From NCBI GenBank assembly GCA_049591295.1, contig JBAWEQ010000259.1, positions 84,523 to 148,522 on the forward strand: a stretch of DNA of 64,000 bases. The letters run 5' to 3'. The notes below the pieces were generated by a model. The model was not told the DNA's origin, ran no database searches, and was given only the letters and a program-made list of their open reading frames with translations. The stretch's first letter is position 1, and the number at the start of each line of letters is the position of its first letter. The position numbers and the translations under genes were made by a program. The stretch comes from DTPS01 sp049591295 (GTDB lineage: Bacteria; Acidobacteriota; UBA4820; DSQY01). Of this stretch, positions 16,973 to 25,534 are shown in pieces.

Positions 16973-17836
16973 TCAGCGCTGTTCTACGAAGGTCCCAGCG
17001 TGGTAGGAACTCCGCACCAGGGGGCCGGAGAGCACCGCCCTGATCCCGGCGGCCCTGGCCTCCATCCTCATGTCTTCAAACTCCTCGGGCGGATAGTAGC
17101 GCACGACCGGATGGTGCCGCCGGGTGGGTTGCAGGTACTGGCCGATGGTCAGGCGTTCCACGCCCACGGAGGCGAGGTCGGAAAACGAGGCGCGGAGCTC
17201 ATCGCGGGTTTCGCCGAGCCCCACCATGAGGCCGCTCTTGCGCGGGATCTTCGGAGCCAGCTCTCCAGCCGACCGCAGAATGTCGAGGGAACGGCGATAC
17301 TTCGCCTTCGATCGGATCCTCGGCGTCAGCCGCTCGACCGTTTCCAGATTGTGGTTAAGGACATCGGGCCCCGCTTCGAGCACCGTGCGGAGGCAGTCGA
17401 TCCGGCCGGAAAAGTCCGGAATGAGGACCTCTACCCGAACCCCCGAGATGCTATCCTTAAGGGCGAAAAGGGTCCGTGCGAAGGCTCCGGCTCCCTCGTC
17501 CGCAAGGTCGTCCCGGCAGACCGAAGTCACCACCACGAACCGCAGCCCCATCGTGGCGGCGGCATCGGCCACCCGCTCGGCCTCCCCGAGAAAATCTTCC
17601 CGGGGCCTTCCGGTGTCGATGTTGCAGAAGCGGCAGGCGCGGGTGCATACGTCTCCGAGAATCATGAAGGTGGCCGTCCCCTCGGAGAAGCAGGCACCTT
17701 TGTTGGGGCAGGCGGCCGACGTGCAGACCGTGTGAAGGTCGTGACGCGCGATGGTCTGGAGCACCTCGCTGGCCCTGGGACCGACCGCCAGGCGATGGAT
17801 CTTGAACCAGTCCGGTTTGCGTTGCAGCTCCCGCAT
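16973..17836 (-). CDS. lipA: lipoyl synthase
   Basis: 287 aa radical-SAM enzyme that inserts two sulfurs into octanoylated lipoyl domains. ATG 17836 follows GGAGGAG; the longer frame to 18013 is not coding. The auxiliary cluster cysteines are C38-x4-C43-x5-C49 and the radical-SAM motif is C64TRACRFC71. The C-terminal 'RSSYHAG' supplies the Ser ligand of the auxiliary cluster. No lipB is adjacent. Divergent from mraZ. Confidence 0.97.
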   Translation of the reverse strand: MRELQRKPDWFKIHRLAVGPRASEVLQTIARHDLHTVCTSAACPNKGACFSEGTATFMILGDVCTRACRFCNIDTGRPREDFLGEAERVADAAATMGLRFVVVTSVCRDDLADEGAGAFARTLFALKDSISGVRVEVLIPDFSGRIDCLRTVLEAGPDVLNHNLETVERLTPRIRSKAKYRRSLDILRSAGELAPKIPRKSGLMVGLGETRDELRASFSDLASVGVERLTIGQYLQPTRRHHPVVRYYPPEEFEDMRMEARAAGIRAVLSGPLVRSSYHAGTFVEQR

Positions 17837-17969
17837 GGCTCCTCCGGTGCAGTAGGGTAGCCCGCCGCGCAGCGGGAGGCAACCCTTTCCATGATGAACC
17901 CCCTCGGGCCCGATTTCATCCCAGTGCCGGGGCCGTCCGGGAGTTCCCAACCCCCTGTGGAGAAACCCC

Positions 17970-17998
17970 TTGACAAGGGCCCATCGGGCCCCTATGAT
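17970..17998 (+). promoter_or_regulatory. near-consensus sigma-70 promoter of the dcw cluster
   Basis: TTGACA (17970-17975), exactly 17 bases, TATGAT (17993-17998). Predicted +1 is near 18005, directly at the first MraZ-box-like repeat. This is the only strong promoter seen before ftsZ. Confidence 0.88.
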
Positions 17999-18004
17999 AG
18001 CGAT

Positions 18005-18029
18005 GTGGATCAAAGTGGACTAAAGTGGA
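18005..18029 (+). promoter_or_regulatory. three MraZ-box-like direct repeats
   Basis: GTGGA occurs at 18005, 18015 and 18025; the last two are preceded by AAA. Repeats with a 10 bp period and a TGG core are the known operator type of MraZ, which represses its own cluster. They lie from the predicted +1 into the leader, before mraZ itself. A hairpin TGGCTG/CAGCCA follows at 18031-18049. Confidence 0.75.
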
Positions 18030-18075
18030 CTGGCTGTCCGAAGCAGCCAGCCGGTCCATTCTACAAGGGGTGGCC

Positions 18076-18594
18076 ATGTTCCGGGGCAGCGCGGACGCCA
18101 GGATCGACGAGAAGGGGCGATTCAAGGTCCCCAGCAAGTTTCGCGACATCCTGCTCAAGGGATTCGGTCCCAAGGTCTTCCTGACCTCCTACGGTCCCCC
18201 GTCCATGCGGCTCTACCCCCTGGCCGAGTGGATCCTCATCGAAGACGCTCTCCGCCGAAATCACTGGGGCGATGATCCCCGCGTCCAGCAGTTTCTTCGC
18301 ACCGTGGATCTGTACGGCGATGAGCAGGAAATCGATCCCCAGGGCCGCGTTCTCATCCACTCCAGGCTTAGAAAGCATACGCGCATGAACGGGGACGTGG
18401 TGGTCTTGGGTCATCCGACCAGCTTCCTCGAAATTTGGAACGAAGACCTTCTGATGCAGATCCAGGAGAAGGAACCGCTCGGGGACGAGACGATCCGTTT
18501 CGTGTCCGGCATCCTCCGCGAGGCGAGGCATGGGAACGGAACCCCTCCACGTCCCGGTGATGGTCCGGGAGGTGGTGGAGTCCCTCCGGGTTGA
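18076..18594 (+). CDS. mraZ: MraZ, transcriptional regulator of the dcw cluster
   Basis: 172 aa; two SpoVT-AbrB-like domains. 'MFRGSADARIDEKGRFKVP' starts domain 1 and 'YGDEQEIDPQGRVLIHSRLRKH' starts domain 2, each with the DxxGR signature. ATG 18076 follows AAGGGG; upstream in-frame codons from 18025 lie inside the operator repeats. MraZ is usually about 145 residues. Here a Gly/Pro-rich tail of about 20 residues extends the protein, and its coding region overlaps rsmH by 65 bp in another frame. It forms a DNA-binding ring and probably binds the repeats just upstream. Confidence 0.95.
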   Translation: MFRGSADARIDEKGRFKVPSKFRDILLKGFGPKVFLTSYGPPSMRLYPLAEWILIEDALRRNHWGDDPRVQQFLRTVDLYGDEQEIDPQGRVLIHSRLRKHTRMNGDVVVLGHPTSFLEIWNEDLLMQIQEKEPLGDETIRFVSGILREARHGNGTPPRPGDGPGGGGVPPG

Positions 18595-19459
18595 GGAGGG
18601 AGGGTGGTACGTTGACTGCACCCTGGGACTGGGCGGCCACAGCCGGGCGGTCCTGGAGGCCAACCCTTCCGCAAACGTGCTGGGCGTGGACCGTGACCCC
18701 CAGGCGCTGGCTCTGGCGCGGGAAGCGCTGGCGCACTTCGGACCGCGGATGCGGTTCTTCCACGCCAATTTCAAGGACGTGGACGCGTGGCGCAGCGAGC
18801 TTCCGGAGGTTCCGCGCGGCATCCTGGCGGATCTGGGCATGAGCGGGCTACAGCTCCGGTCTCACAGGGGCTTCAGCTTTCAGGACAGAGAGGCGCTCGA
18901 CATGCGGATGGACCCCTCCTCCGGTCCGTCCGCCGAGGAGTTTCTGGCTGGGGCGGACGAGGGCGAACTCATGCGGGTGCTGAGGACCTACGGAGAGGAA
19001 CCACACGCCCGGAGGATCGCCAGAGCCATCTCGGCCGCACGCTCGGAGGCACCCATTACCGACGCTGCCAGGCTTGCGGAAGTCGTCAGCGCAGCCGTCC
19101 CGCCTCACTTGAGGGGCAAGATCCATCCCGCTACGCGCACATTCCAGGCCCTTAGGATCCACGTCAACAGGGAACTGGAGGGTCTCGGTACCACCATCGA
19201 GCGTTGCGCCGACCTGCTCTGCCCCGGCGGCCGCATCGTGATCCTGGCCTACCATTCGCTGGAGGACCGTATCGTCAAGGAGACCTTCCGCAGCCTGGCC
19301 AAGGGGTGCATCTGCCCGCCCCGGCTCCCCGTGTGCGCGTGCGGCCGCAAGCCCACCCTGAAGCTGGTCCACCGCCGCGCTCTTCGGCCTTCGGATGCGG
19401 AAGTGGCCAGGAACCCGGCCTCCCGAAGCGGCCGTCTGCGCGCGGGAGAGCGCCTATGA
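18530..19459 (+). CDS. rsmH: 16S rRNA (cytosine-1402-N4)-methyltransferase
   Basis: 309 aa SAM-dependent methyltransferase, usual dcw position and length. Motifs are 'HVPVMVREVV' at the N-terminus, the SAM loop 'DCTLGLGGHSRAVLE' (about 29-43), 'LADLGMSGLQL' (about 99-109), 'MRMD' and 'LAYHSLEDRIVK'. It starts at ATG 18530 inside mraZ and ends in an ATGA overlap with ftsL. Confidence 0.97.
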   Translation: MGTEPLHVPVMVREVVESLRVEEGGWYVDCTLGLGGHSRAVLEANPSANVLGVDRDPQALALAREALAHFGPRMRFFHANFKDVDAWRSELPEVPRGILADLGMSGLQLRSHRGFSFQDREALDMRMDPSSGPSAEEFLAGADEGELMRVLRTYGEEPHARRIARAISAARSEAPITDAARLAEVVSAAVPPHLRGKIHPATRTFQALRIHVNRELEGLGTTIERCADLLCPGGRIVILAYHSLEDRIVKETFRSLAKGCICPPRLPVCACGRKPTLKLVHRRALRPSDAEVARNPASRSGRLRAGERL

Positions 19460-19887
19460 CCGCGAACATCATCCACAACCAGCCGATCCGGCAACCCGAC
19501 CGGCACTCCCTGGCGGAGTTCCTCCGAATCGCGGTGTTGATCTTTCTGGCGGCCACTCCCTTCATCGTATACGTGGGCCTTTCGGCCCGCATGGTGGCCA
19601 AGGAGTACGAGCTATCCAGGCTCGTGGAGACCCGCAAGAAGCTGCTGCACGAGCACGAGATCCTGACCCTCCGGAGGGCGGCCCTCCTCTCCCCGGACGT
19701 CATCAATTCCGTGGCCCGGGAGAAGCTCGGAATGGTCAGCGAGTCACCTCAGGAATGCTCGGTGGATCAGCCCCCACCCGCGCCTCCCCAGCAGGGGACG
19801 GCTGTCCGGGCGCCGGCCACTCCCATCGCCGCCGGGGCCAACGCTCTCCCCACGAACCGAAACGCACGAAGGGACGACGCGCGATGA
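19456..19887 (+). CDS. ftsL: FtsL-like cell-division protein
   Basis: 143 aa. One TM helix (about 25-46) is followed by a short coiled coil (about 50-75) and 'INSVAREKLGM', the typical end of the FtsL periplasmic zipper. A Pro/Ala-rich tail of about 45 residues is longer than in most FtsL. FtsL pairs with FtsB and recruits FtsW/FtsI to the division site. Identity rests on topology plus position between rsmH and the PBP gene, as FtsL sequences diverge strongly. ATGA overlaps on both sides. Confidence 0.85.
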   Translation: MTANIIHNQPIRQPDRHSLAEFLRIAVLIFLAATPFIVYVGLSARMVAKEYELSRLVETRKKLLHEHEILTLRRAALLSPDVINSVAREKLGMVSESPQECSVDQPPPAPPQQGTAVRAPATPIAAGANALPTNRNARRDDAR

Positions 19888-21581
19888 GCCGGGACAGTCT
19901 CTTGGCCAGAATCCGGTGGTTCTCCATCTTGGTCGGACTGCTGGCCGCCACCATCACGGCTCGTCTTGCGTACCTCCAGCTGGTCAGGGGAGGCTACTAC
20001 GCGCTGGTGGCCCAAAACCAGGCCCGCGAAGTGATCGAGATCGACCTTCCGCGCGCCACCATCGTGGACAGGAACGGCACCCTGCTGGCGGCCAGCGTGC
20101 GCTGCCCGTCCCTATACTCCTTCGATCCTCAGAAGATCGCTGACCCCGCCGGCCTGGCCAGGTCCGCCGGGGCCTTGAGCGGGCACGACCCCAAAGAGAT
20201 CCTGAAGGAGCTAGACCGGCGGCACACCTTCACCTGGATCGCTCGCAAGCTGCCCTTTGACCAGATGGACGAGGCCCGCGCCCTCTGCGCCAGCCACAAG
20301 GGCTGCGCGCTCATGAACGAGTGGGGGCGTTATTACCCCAATCAGGATCTCGCCAGCAACCTCATCGGGTGCATGGGGACCGACGGAGGCCTCTCAGGCC
20401 TGGAGCACGAGTGGAACAAGGTGCTGCAGGGAGGGACGCGCCGCTTCCAATTCATGCGCGACGCCGTGGCCAACACGCTGATCCCCGTGAACGCAGTGTC
20501 CGACGTGGATCCTCCTCCCCGCACGGTCCGAATCACCATCGACATGCCGATCCAGTACGAAGCCCAGGAGGTCCTCCAGCAGACCGTGAGCCAGCTCCAA
20601 GCCAAGGACGGCGTGGTCATCGTGTTGGACCCGCACACGGGGGACATTCTGGCCATGGCCGTGGCGCCCACCTTCGACCCGAACGCCCCGGGGGAGTCCC
20701 CGCCAGCAGCCTGGCGAAATCGGGCCGTGACCGACTCCTACGAACCGGGGAGCACCTTCAAGATCGTCACCCTGTCGGCCGCCCTCGATTCCGGCCGCTT
20801 CCGCCCCGACGACACGGTGGTCGTCGGCAACGGAACGCTCACCGTGGGGCCAAAGACCATCCATGACGACGAACATCCGATCAAGCCGGTCTACTCGCTG
20901 GAGGAGGTTCTGGCCCATTCCTCCAACGTCGGCGCGGCCAAGATCGGGATGGCCGTCGGGGCAGAGACCATGTACCACTACATGCGCCTCTTCGGGTTCG
21001 GCTCCGTGACGCCCCTAGACCTGGACGGGGAGGTGCCGGGGCGCCTTCGCCCTCCCAGCCAGTGGTCGCTCCTGTCGCTTCCCTCCCTTTCCTTCGGGCA
21101 GGAGCTCCGCGTCACGCCGCTCCAGCTCGCCCTGGCTTACGCCGATGTGGCTTCGGGCGGGTACAAGGTAGTTCCGCGCATCTTGGCCGATGCGCCTCAA
21201 GCCCCCTTCCAGCGCATCCTGAAGCCCGAAACGGCCCGGGTTCTTACCGGCATGCTCACCGACGTGGTGACCGCGGGCACGGGCAAAGCCGCCGCCATCC
21301 CCGGGGTGACGGTAGCGGGCAAGACGGGGACTGCCCAGAAACTCGGCATCCGCAGCCCTGATGGCCGAAAGCTCTTCATCGCCTACTTCGTCGGGTTCGC
21401 ACCCGCAGAAAACCCCCAGGCGGTCGTGCTGGTCATGGTGGATGAACCCGTCGGAAAGATATACGGAGGGTCCGTCTCCGCTCCGGCCTTCTCGCAGATC
21501 ATGGCCTACACCCTCAGGCGCCTCAGCTACCCGGCGCCCCGCCCCAGCGTGGAGGTGGCCCAGATGGGAGATACCCCATGA
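19884..21581 (+). CDS. ftsI: FtsI / class B penicillin-binding protein (division transpeptidase)
   Basis: 565 aa. An N-terminal TM (about 10-30) is followed by the dimerisation domain with 'ATIVDRNGTLLA' and the transpeptidase domain. The active-site motifs are S290-T-F-K (in EPGSTFK), S346-S-N and K480-T-G. Septal cross-linking enzyme, partner of FtsW. No PASTA repeats are present, so it is FtsI rather than SpoVD-type. Confidence 0.96.
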   Translation: MSRDSLLARIRWFSILVGLLAATITARLAYLQLVRGGYYALVAQNQAREVIEIDLPRATIVDRNGTLLAASVRCPSLYSFDPQKIADPAGLARSAGALSGHDPKEILKELDRRHTFTWIARKLPFDQMDEARALCASHKGCALMNEWGRYYPNQDLASNLIGCMGTDGGLSGLEHEWNKVLQGGTRRFQFMRDAVANTLIPVNAVSDVDPPPRTVRITIDMPIQYEAQEVLQQTVSQLQAKDGVVIVLDPHTGDILAMAVAPTFDPNAPGESPPAAWRNRAVTDSYEPGSTFKIVTLSAALDSGRFRPDDTVVVGNGTLTVGPKTIHDDEHPIKPVYSLEEVLAHSSNVGAAKIGMAVGAETMYHYMRLFGFGSVTPLDLDGEVPGRLRPPSQWSLLSLPSLSFGQELRVTPLQLALAYADVASGGYKVVPRILADAPQAPFQRILKPETARVLTGMLTDVVTAGTGKAAAIPGVTVAGKTGTAQKLGIRSPDGRKLFIAYFVGFAPAENPQAVVLVMVDEPVGKIYGGSVSAPAFSQIMAYTLRRLSYPAPRPSVEVAQMGDTP

Positions 21582-23071
21582 AGCCGCCCTCCGTGCGCCT
21601 CGCCGACCTCCTGCCCGCCGTCCCCCATTCCAGCGTGGCCGGTCCGGTGGACGCCCTGGTGAACCACCTCACCTGCGACTCTCGCGAAGTGGCCCCCGGC
21701 TCCCTCTTCGTGGCCCTCAAGGGCTTCCATGCGGACGGGCGCATTTACGCCCGCGAGGCCTACGAGCGAGGCGCGCGGGTGGTCCTGGCCCATGGGGACC
21801 CGCTGGAACCGGTCTCCCCCGACCTGACCTGGGTGGTGTGCCCCCGGGACCGCGAGGCCTTTTCTGCGGCCGCGGCGGCACTCTACGGCACGGCCGACTG
21901 CACGGTCCGCCTGGTGGGGATCACGGGCACCAACGGCAAGACCACCACGGCCTACCTGCTCAGGAGCATCTTCCGGGAGGCCGGAGGGGCCGGTATGCTC
22001 GGAACCATCGAATACGACGACGGCGAGGGGCTTCGGCCCGCCCCGCGCACGACCCCGGAGGCCCATGAGATCCACCGTTGGATCCGGATCCTCCAGGAGC
22101 GGGGCATCCCCTACGGTGCCATGGAGGTCTCCTCCCACTCCCTGGTTCTGGCGCGCGTGAAGGACGTCCCCTTCCGGGTGGCCGCCTTCACCAACCTCAC
22201 CCGGGACCACCTCGACTTCCACCACACCATGGAGGCCTATTACCAGGCCAAGCGAGCGCTCTTCGATCTGCTCACCAAGGACGGAGCGGCGGTCGTGAAC
22301 CTGACCGACTCCTACGGCCAGAGACTGGCCGAAGAGCTGAGGCACAAGCATCCTCTGTCCGTCGGCCTGGACCGGCGGGCTCAGGTCTTTCCGGAATCCT
22401 TCGAGATGGACCTGAACGGGATTCGCGCTTCCCTGGCGACGCCCTTCGGACACGTGGAGGTCCGATCCCCACTGACCGGCGGCTACAACCTTCAGAACCT
22501 CCTGGTGGCCGCCGCTTCCGCCCTGAGTGCCGGCGCCACGCCGGAGCAGGTCTCCGAGGGCGTTGCCTCTCTTCGCGGCGTGCCGGGCCGGACCGAACGG
22601 GTGGATGCGGGCCAACCCTTCCACCTGCTCGTGGATTACGCGCATACGGACGACGCCCTGAAGAACCTCCTCCAGACCCTGCGGGAGCTTCAGCCCAGGC
22701 GCATCATCACAGTCTTCGGGTGCGGCGGAGACCGCGACCGGAGCAAGAGGCCCCTCATGGGAGCGGTGGCAGCGAGACTCAGCGACGTCCTCTTCCTCAC
22801 CTCCGACAATCCCAGAACCGAGGAGCCCGCCGCCATCGCCAGGGACGTGGAAACCGGCATTCGGCCCGAGCTCCGGCCGGGCAAGTCGGTCCGCACCGTG
22901 CTGGATCGCCGCGAGGCCATGCGCGAAGCGCTCGCGGAAGCCGGTCCCGGTGACGTCGTGGTGGTCGCAGGAAAGGGCCACGAGCGGGAGCAGATCATCG
23001 GGGAGCGGAGGCTCCCCTTTCACGACCCCACGGTCCTGTGTGAACTCTTGCAGGAGATGGGATGGCGGTGA
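21578..23071 (+). CDS. murE: UDP-MurNAc-tripeptide synthetase (mDAP-adding)
   Basis: 497 aa Mur ligase. The ATP loop is 'GITGTNGKTTTAYLL' (about 110-124). The carbamylated Lys region and 'SSHSL' sit in the central domain. The C-terminal 'LTSDNPRTEEP' holds the DNPR motif that marks meso-diaminopimelate rather than lysine specificity. It adds the third residue of the peptidoglycan stem in the cytoplasm. ATGA overlap with ftsI; 10 bp overlap with murF. Confidence 0.97.
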   Translation: MKPPSVRLADLLPAVPHSSVAGPVDALVNHLTCDSREVAPGSLFVALKGFHADGRIYAREAYERGARVVLAHGDPLEPVSPDLTWVVCPRDREAFSAAAAALYGTADCTVRLVGITGTNGKTTTAYLLRSIFREAGGAGMLGTIEYDDGEGLRPAPRTTPEAHEIHRWIRILQERGIPYGAMEVSSHSLVLARVKDVPFRVAAFTNLTRDHLDFHHTMEAYYQAKRALFDLLTKDGAAVVNLTDSYGQRLAEELRHKHPLSVGLDRRAQVFPESFEMDLNGIRASLATPFGHVEVRSPLTGGYNLQNLLVAAASALSAGATPEQVSEGVASLRGVPGRTERVDAGQPFHLLVDYAHTDDALKNLLQTLRELQPRRIITVFGCGGDRDRSKRPLMGAVAARLSDVLFLTSDNPRTEEPAAIARDVETGIRPELRPGKSVRTVLDRREAMREALAEAGPGDVVVVAGKGHEREQIIGERRLPFHDPTVLCELLQEMGWR

Positions 23072-24444
23072 GGAGTTTCACCCTCGAGGAGATCGCCGGC
23101 CTCACCGGAGGGCGGGTAGTTCGGCCCGCACAGGGCCCCATTCGCGGCCTGTGCCTGGACTCCCGGCGCGCCTCCCCGGGTTCGCTCTTCGCCGCCTTGA
23201 AGGGCCAGCGCGTTGACGGCCACGACTTCGCCGCCGCCGCCATCCGGTCGGGTGCGGCCGCCGTCCTTGCCGAGCGGGAGTTGGAGCTGCCGGAGGGCGC
23301 GGGTCTGCTCGTCGTGCCCTCCGTGGAGAGGGCCGTGGAGGCGGTCGCGATCCAGATCCGCTCCGAGTTCCGGGGCGAGGTGCTCGGCATCGTCGGCTCC
23401 TGCGGTAAAACCACGACGAAGGATTTCTCGGCCGCCGTGCTGGGCCGGCTCGGAGTCGTGACGGCCACGGCGGGCAATCGGAACAACCTGCTGGGCCTCC
23501 CCGAGACGGTCATGGCGGCGGACATGCAGGCCCGGTTCTGGGTGCTCGAGATGGGCATCAGCCACCCCTCGGAGATGGATGCGCTGGCTCCGTTGGGCTC
23601 CCCCACGGGCGTGCTCTTCACGAACATCCAGCCGGTGCACACGGAGTTCTTCCCCTCCCTCGAGGCGATCCGCGACGAGAAGGCCAAGGTCCTGCGCCGG
23701 ACCGGTCCCCACGGGTTTGCCATCGTCAACGCCTCCGACCGGCTGTTGGCGCAGATGGCCATTCCGGAGGGCATGGGCCGCCTTACTTACGGTGCGCAGC
23801 CCGGTGCCGAACTCTGGATCGAAGCGGCCGGAAACGCGGGCCCGGAGGGGACGCCCTTCCGCCTCCACGACTCCCAAGGCAACGCGGAGGGATTCCTTCC
23901 CGTGCCCGGCCTCCACAACCTCATCAACTTCGCGGGCGCCTGCAGGGCGGGGCGCCACTACGGGCTTGCCCTCGAAAAATGCGCGGCCGCGGCCGCCTCG
24001 CTGAAGGCGGCACCCCACCGGGGCCAGGCCCGCCTGCTGCGCAACCACGTGCTCCTCTTCGACGACTCCTACAACGCCAACCCCGCGGCGGTGGTGCTGG
24101 CCCTCCAGACCGCGGCGGGCTGGGGGCGGCGGGTCATCGGGGCATTGGGGGCCATGCTCGAACTGGGAGCGGGATCCATCGAACACCACCGGGTCGTCGG
24201 CGCGCGGGCCGCCGATCTGGGGTTGGCCGGCCTGCTGGCCGTCGGGGGGAAGGAGGCCGAGGCCATGGCCGAGGCCTTTGCGGCGAGCGGGCGCCCCTGC
24301 CTTCACGTGGAAAGCTGGCAGGATGGGGCCGAGTGGCTGGACGGGCTAATCCGGGCAGGAGACGGAGTCCTGGTCAAGGGATCGAGGGGCATTGGATTGG
24401 ACGGGCTGGTGGCCTGGCTCTCCGGCCGAAGGGGGGAGGCCTGA
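23062..24444 (+). CDS. murF: UDP-MurNAc-tripeptide D-alanyl-D-alanine ligase
   Basis: 460 aa Mur ligase that adds D-Ala-D-Ala. The N-terminal part has 'LDSRRASPGSLFAALKG'. The ATP loop is 'GIVGSCGKTTTKDF' (about 110-123); the usual 'GS-x-GKTT' has Cys at the variable position. 'NRNNLLGLPET' and 'MGISHPSEM' follow in the central domain, and 'DDSYNANPAAV' marks the C-terminal domain. Confidence 0.96.
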   Translation: MAVRSFTLEEIAGLTGGRVVRPAQGPIRGLCLDSRRASPGSLFAALKGQRVDGHDFAAAAIRSGAAAVLAERELELPEGAGLLVVPSVERAVEAVAIQIRSEFRGEVLGIVGSCGKTTTKDFSAAVLGRLGVVTATAGNRNNLLGLPETVMAADMQARFWVLEMGISHPSEMDALAPLGSPTGVLFTNIQPVHTEFFPSLEAIRDEKAKVLRRTGPHGFAIVNASDRLLAQMAIPEGMGRLTYGAQPGAELWIEAAGNAGPEGTPFRLHDSQGNAEGFLPVPGLHNLINFAGACRAGRHYGLALEKCAAAAASLKAAPHRGQARLLRNHVLLFDDSYNANPAAVVLALQTAAGWGRRVIGALGAMLELGAGSIEHHRVVGARAADLGLAGLLAVGGKEAEAMAEAFAASGRPCLHVESWQDGAEWLDGLIRAGDGVLVKGSRGIGLDGLVAWLSGRRGEA

Positions 24445-25529
24445 TGCTCTACGCGCTTCTCTATTCGCTGCGCGACCACTTCGGCGCCATGCGTCTCTTC
24501 CGCTACATCACCTTCCGCGGAGCGCTCGCCATTCTCATTGCGCTCGGGATCTCTCTGCTCTTCGGCCCCATGCTCATCCGCGCCCTCCAGCGGCTGAACC
24601 TGCGGCAGTACATCCGCGAGGAGGGGCCCAAGGGCCACCAGGTGAAGGCCGGAACCCCCACCATGGGCGGACTCCTGATCCTCACCGCGCTCACGTGCTC
24701 GAGCCTCCTCTGCATCCGGCTGGACACGCCCCTCTTCTGGCCCCTCCTCTTCTCCACTCTGGCCTTCGGCGGTATCGGCTTCGCCGACGACTTCCTCAAG
24801 ATGAAGCGGCGCCAGAACCTGGGCCTCTCCGCCAAGCAGAAGTTCATGCTGCAGATCGCCGCCGCGGCGGCCGTGGCCATCTTCCTGTACCGGTACCAGT
24901 CCACGGGCCAGTACGACACCGCCCTGACGGTGCCCTTCTTCAAGGAGCTTCATCCGCAGCTGGGCCTGTGGTTCATCCCCTTCGCGGTGGTCGTGATCGT
25001 GGGGGCATCCAACGCCGTCAACCTCACCGACGGCCTGGACGGGCTGGCCATCGGCTCCACGCTGATTGCCGCCTCCACCTACGCCATCCTCACCTACGCG
25101 GCGGGCAACACGGTCATCGCCGGGTACCTCGGCATCCCCTACGTGAAGGACACGGGCGAGCTGACGGTTTTCGCCGCCTCGCTGGTGGGAGCGAGCCTGG
25201 GCTTTCTCTGGTTCAACGCCCATCCCGCCCAGGTCTTCATGGGCGACGTGGGCTCCCTGGCTATCGGGGCGGCCATCGGCACCCTGGCCCTCATCATCAA
25301 GGAAGAGCTCCTCCTCGTGGTGGTCGGAGGGCTGTTCGTCCTGGAGGCCATCTCCGTGATCCTCCAGGTCGCCTCTTACAAATCGCGCAAGAAGAGGATT
25401 TTCCGCTGCGCGCCCCTGCATCACCACTTCGAGCTGGGCGGCTGGGCGGAGACTCAGGTAGTTGTTCGCTTCTGGATCGTGGCCATCCTTTTCGCGCTCA
25501 TGGGACTGGCCACGCTGAAGATACGGTGA
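24444..25529 (+). CDS. mraY: phospho-MurNAc-pentapeptide translocase (lipid I synthase)
   Basis: 361 aa, ten predicted TM helices. It moves phospho-MurNAc-pentapeptide onto undecaprenyl phosphate. Motifs are 'KAGTPTMGG' (about 69-77), the Asp pair 'FADDFLKM', 'NAVNLTDGLDGLA' (about 191-203) and 'FMGDVGSLAIG'. The histidine motif is 'APLHHHFELGGWAE'. The start ATG overlaps the murF stop (TGATG). Confidence 0.98.
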   Translation: MLYALLYSLRDHFGAMRLFRYITFRGALAILIALGISLLFGPMLIRALQRLNLRQYIREEGPKGHQVKAGTPTMGGLLILTALTCSSLLCIRLDTPLFWPLLFSTLAFGGIGFADDFLKMKRRQNLGLSAKQKFMLQIAAAAAVAIFLYRYQSTGQYDTALTVPFFKELHPQLGLWFIPFAVVVIVGASNAVNLTDGLDGLAIGSTLIAASTYAILTYAAGNTVIAGYLGIPYVKDTGELTVFAASLVGASLGFLWFNAHPAQVFMGDVGSLAIGAAIGTLALIIKEELLLVVVGGLFVLEAISVILQVASYKSRKKRIFRCAPLHHHFELGGWAETQVVVRFWIVAILFALMGLATLKIR

Positions 25530-25534
25530 GGGCG

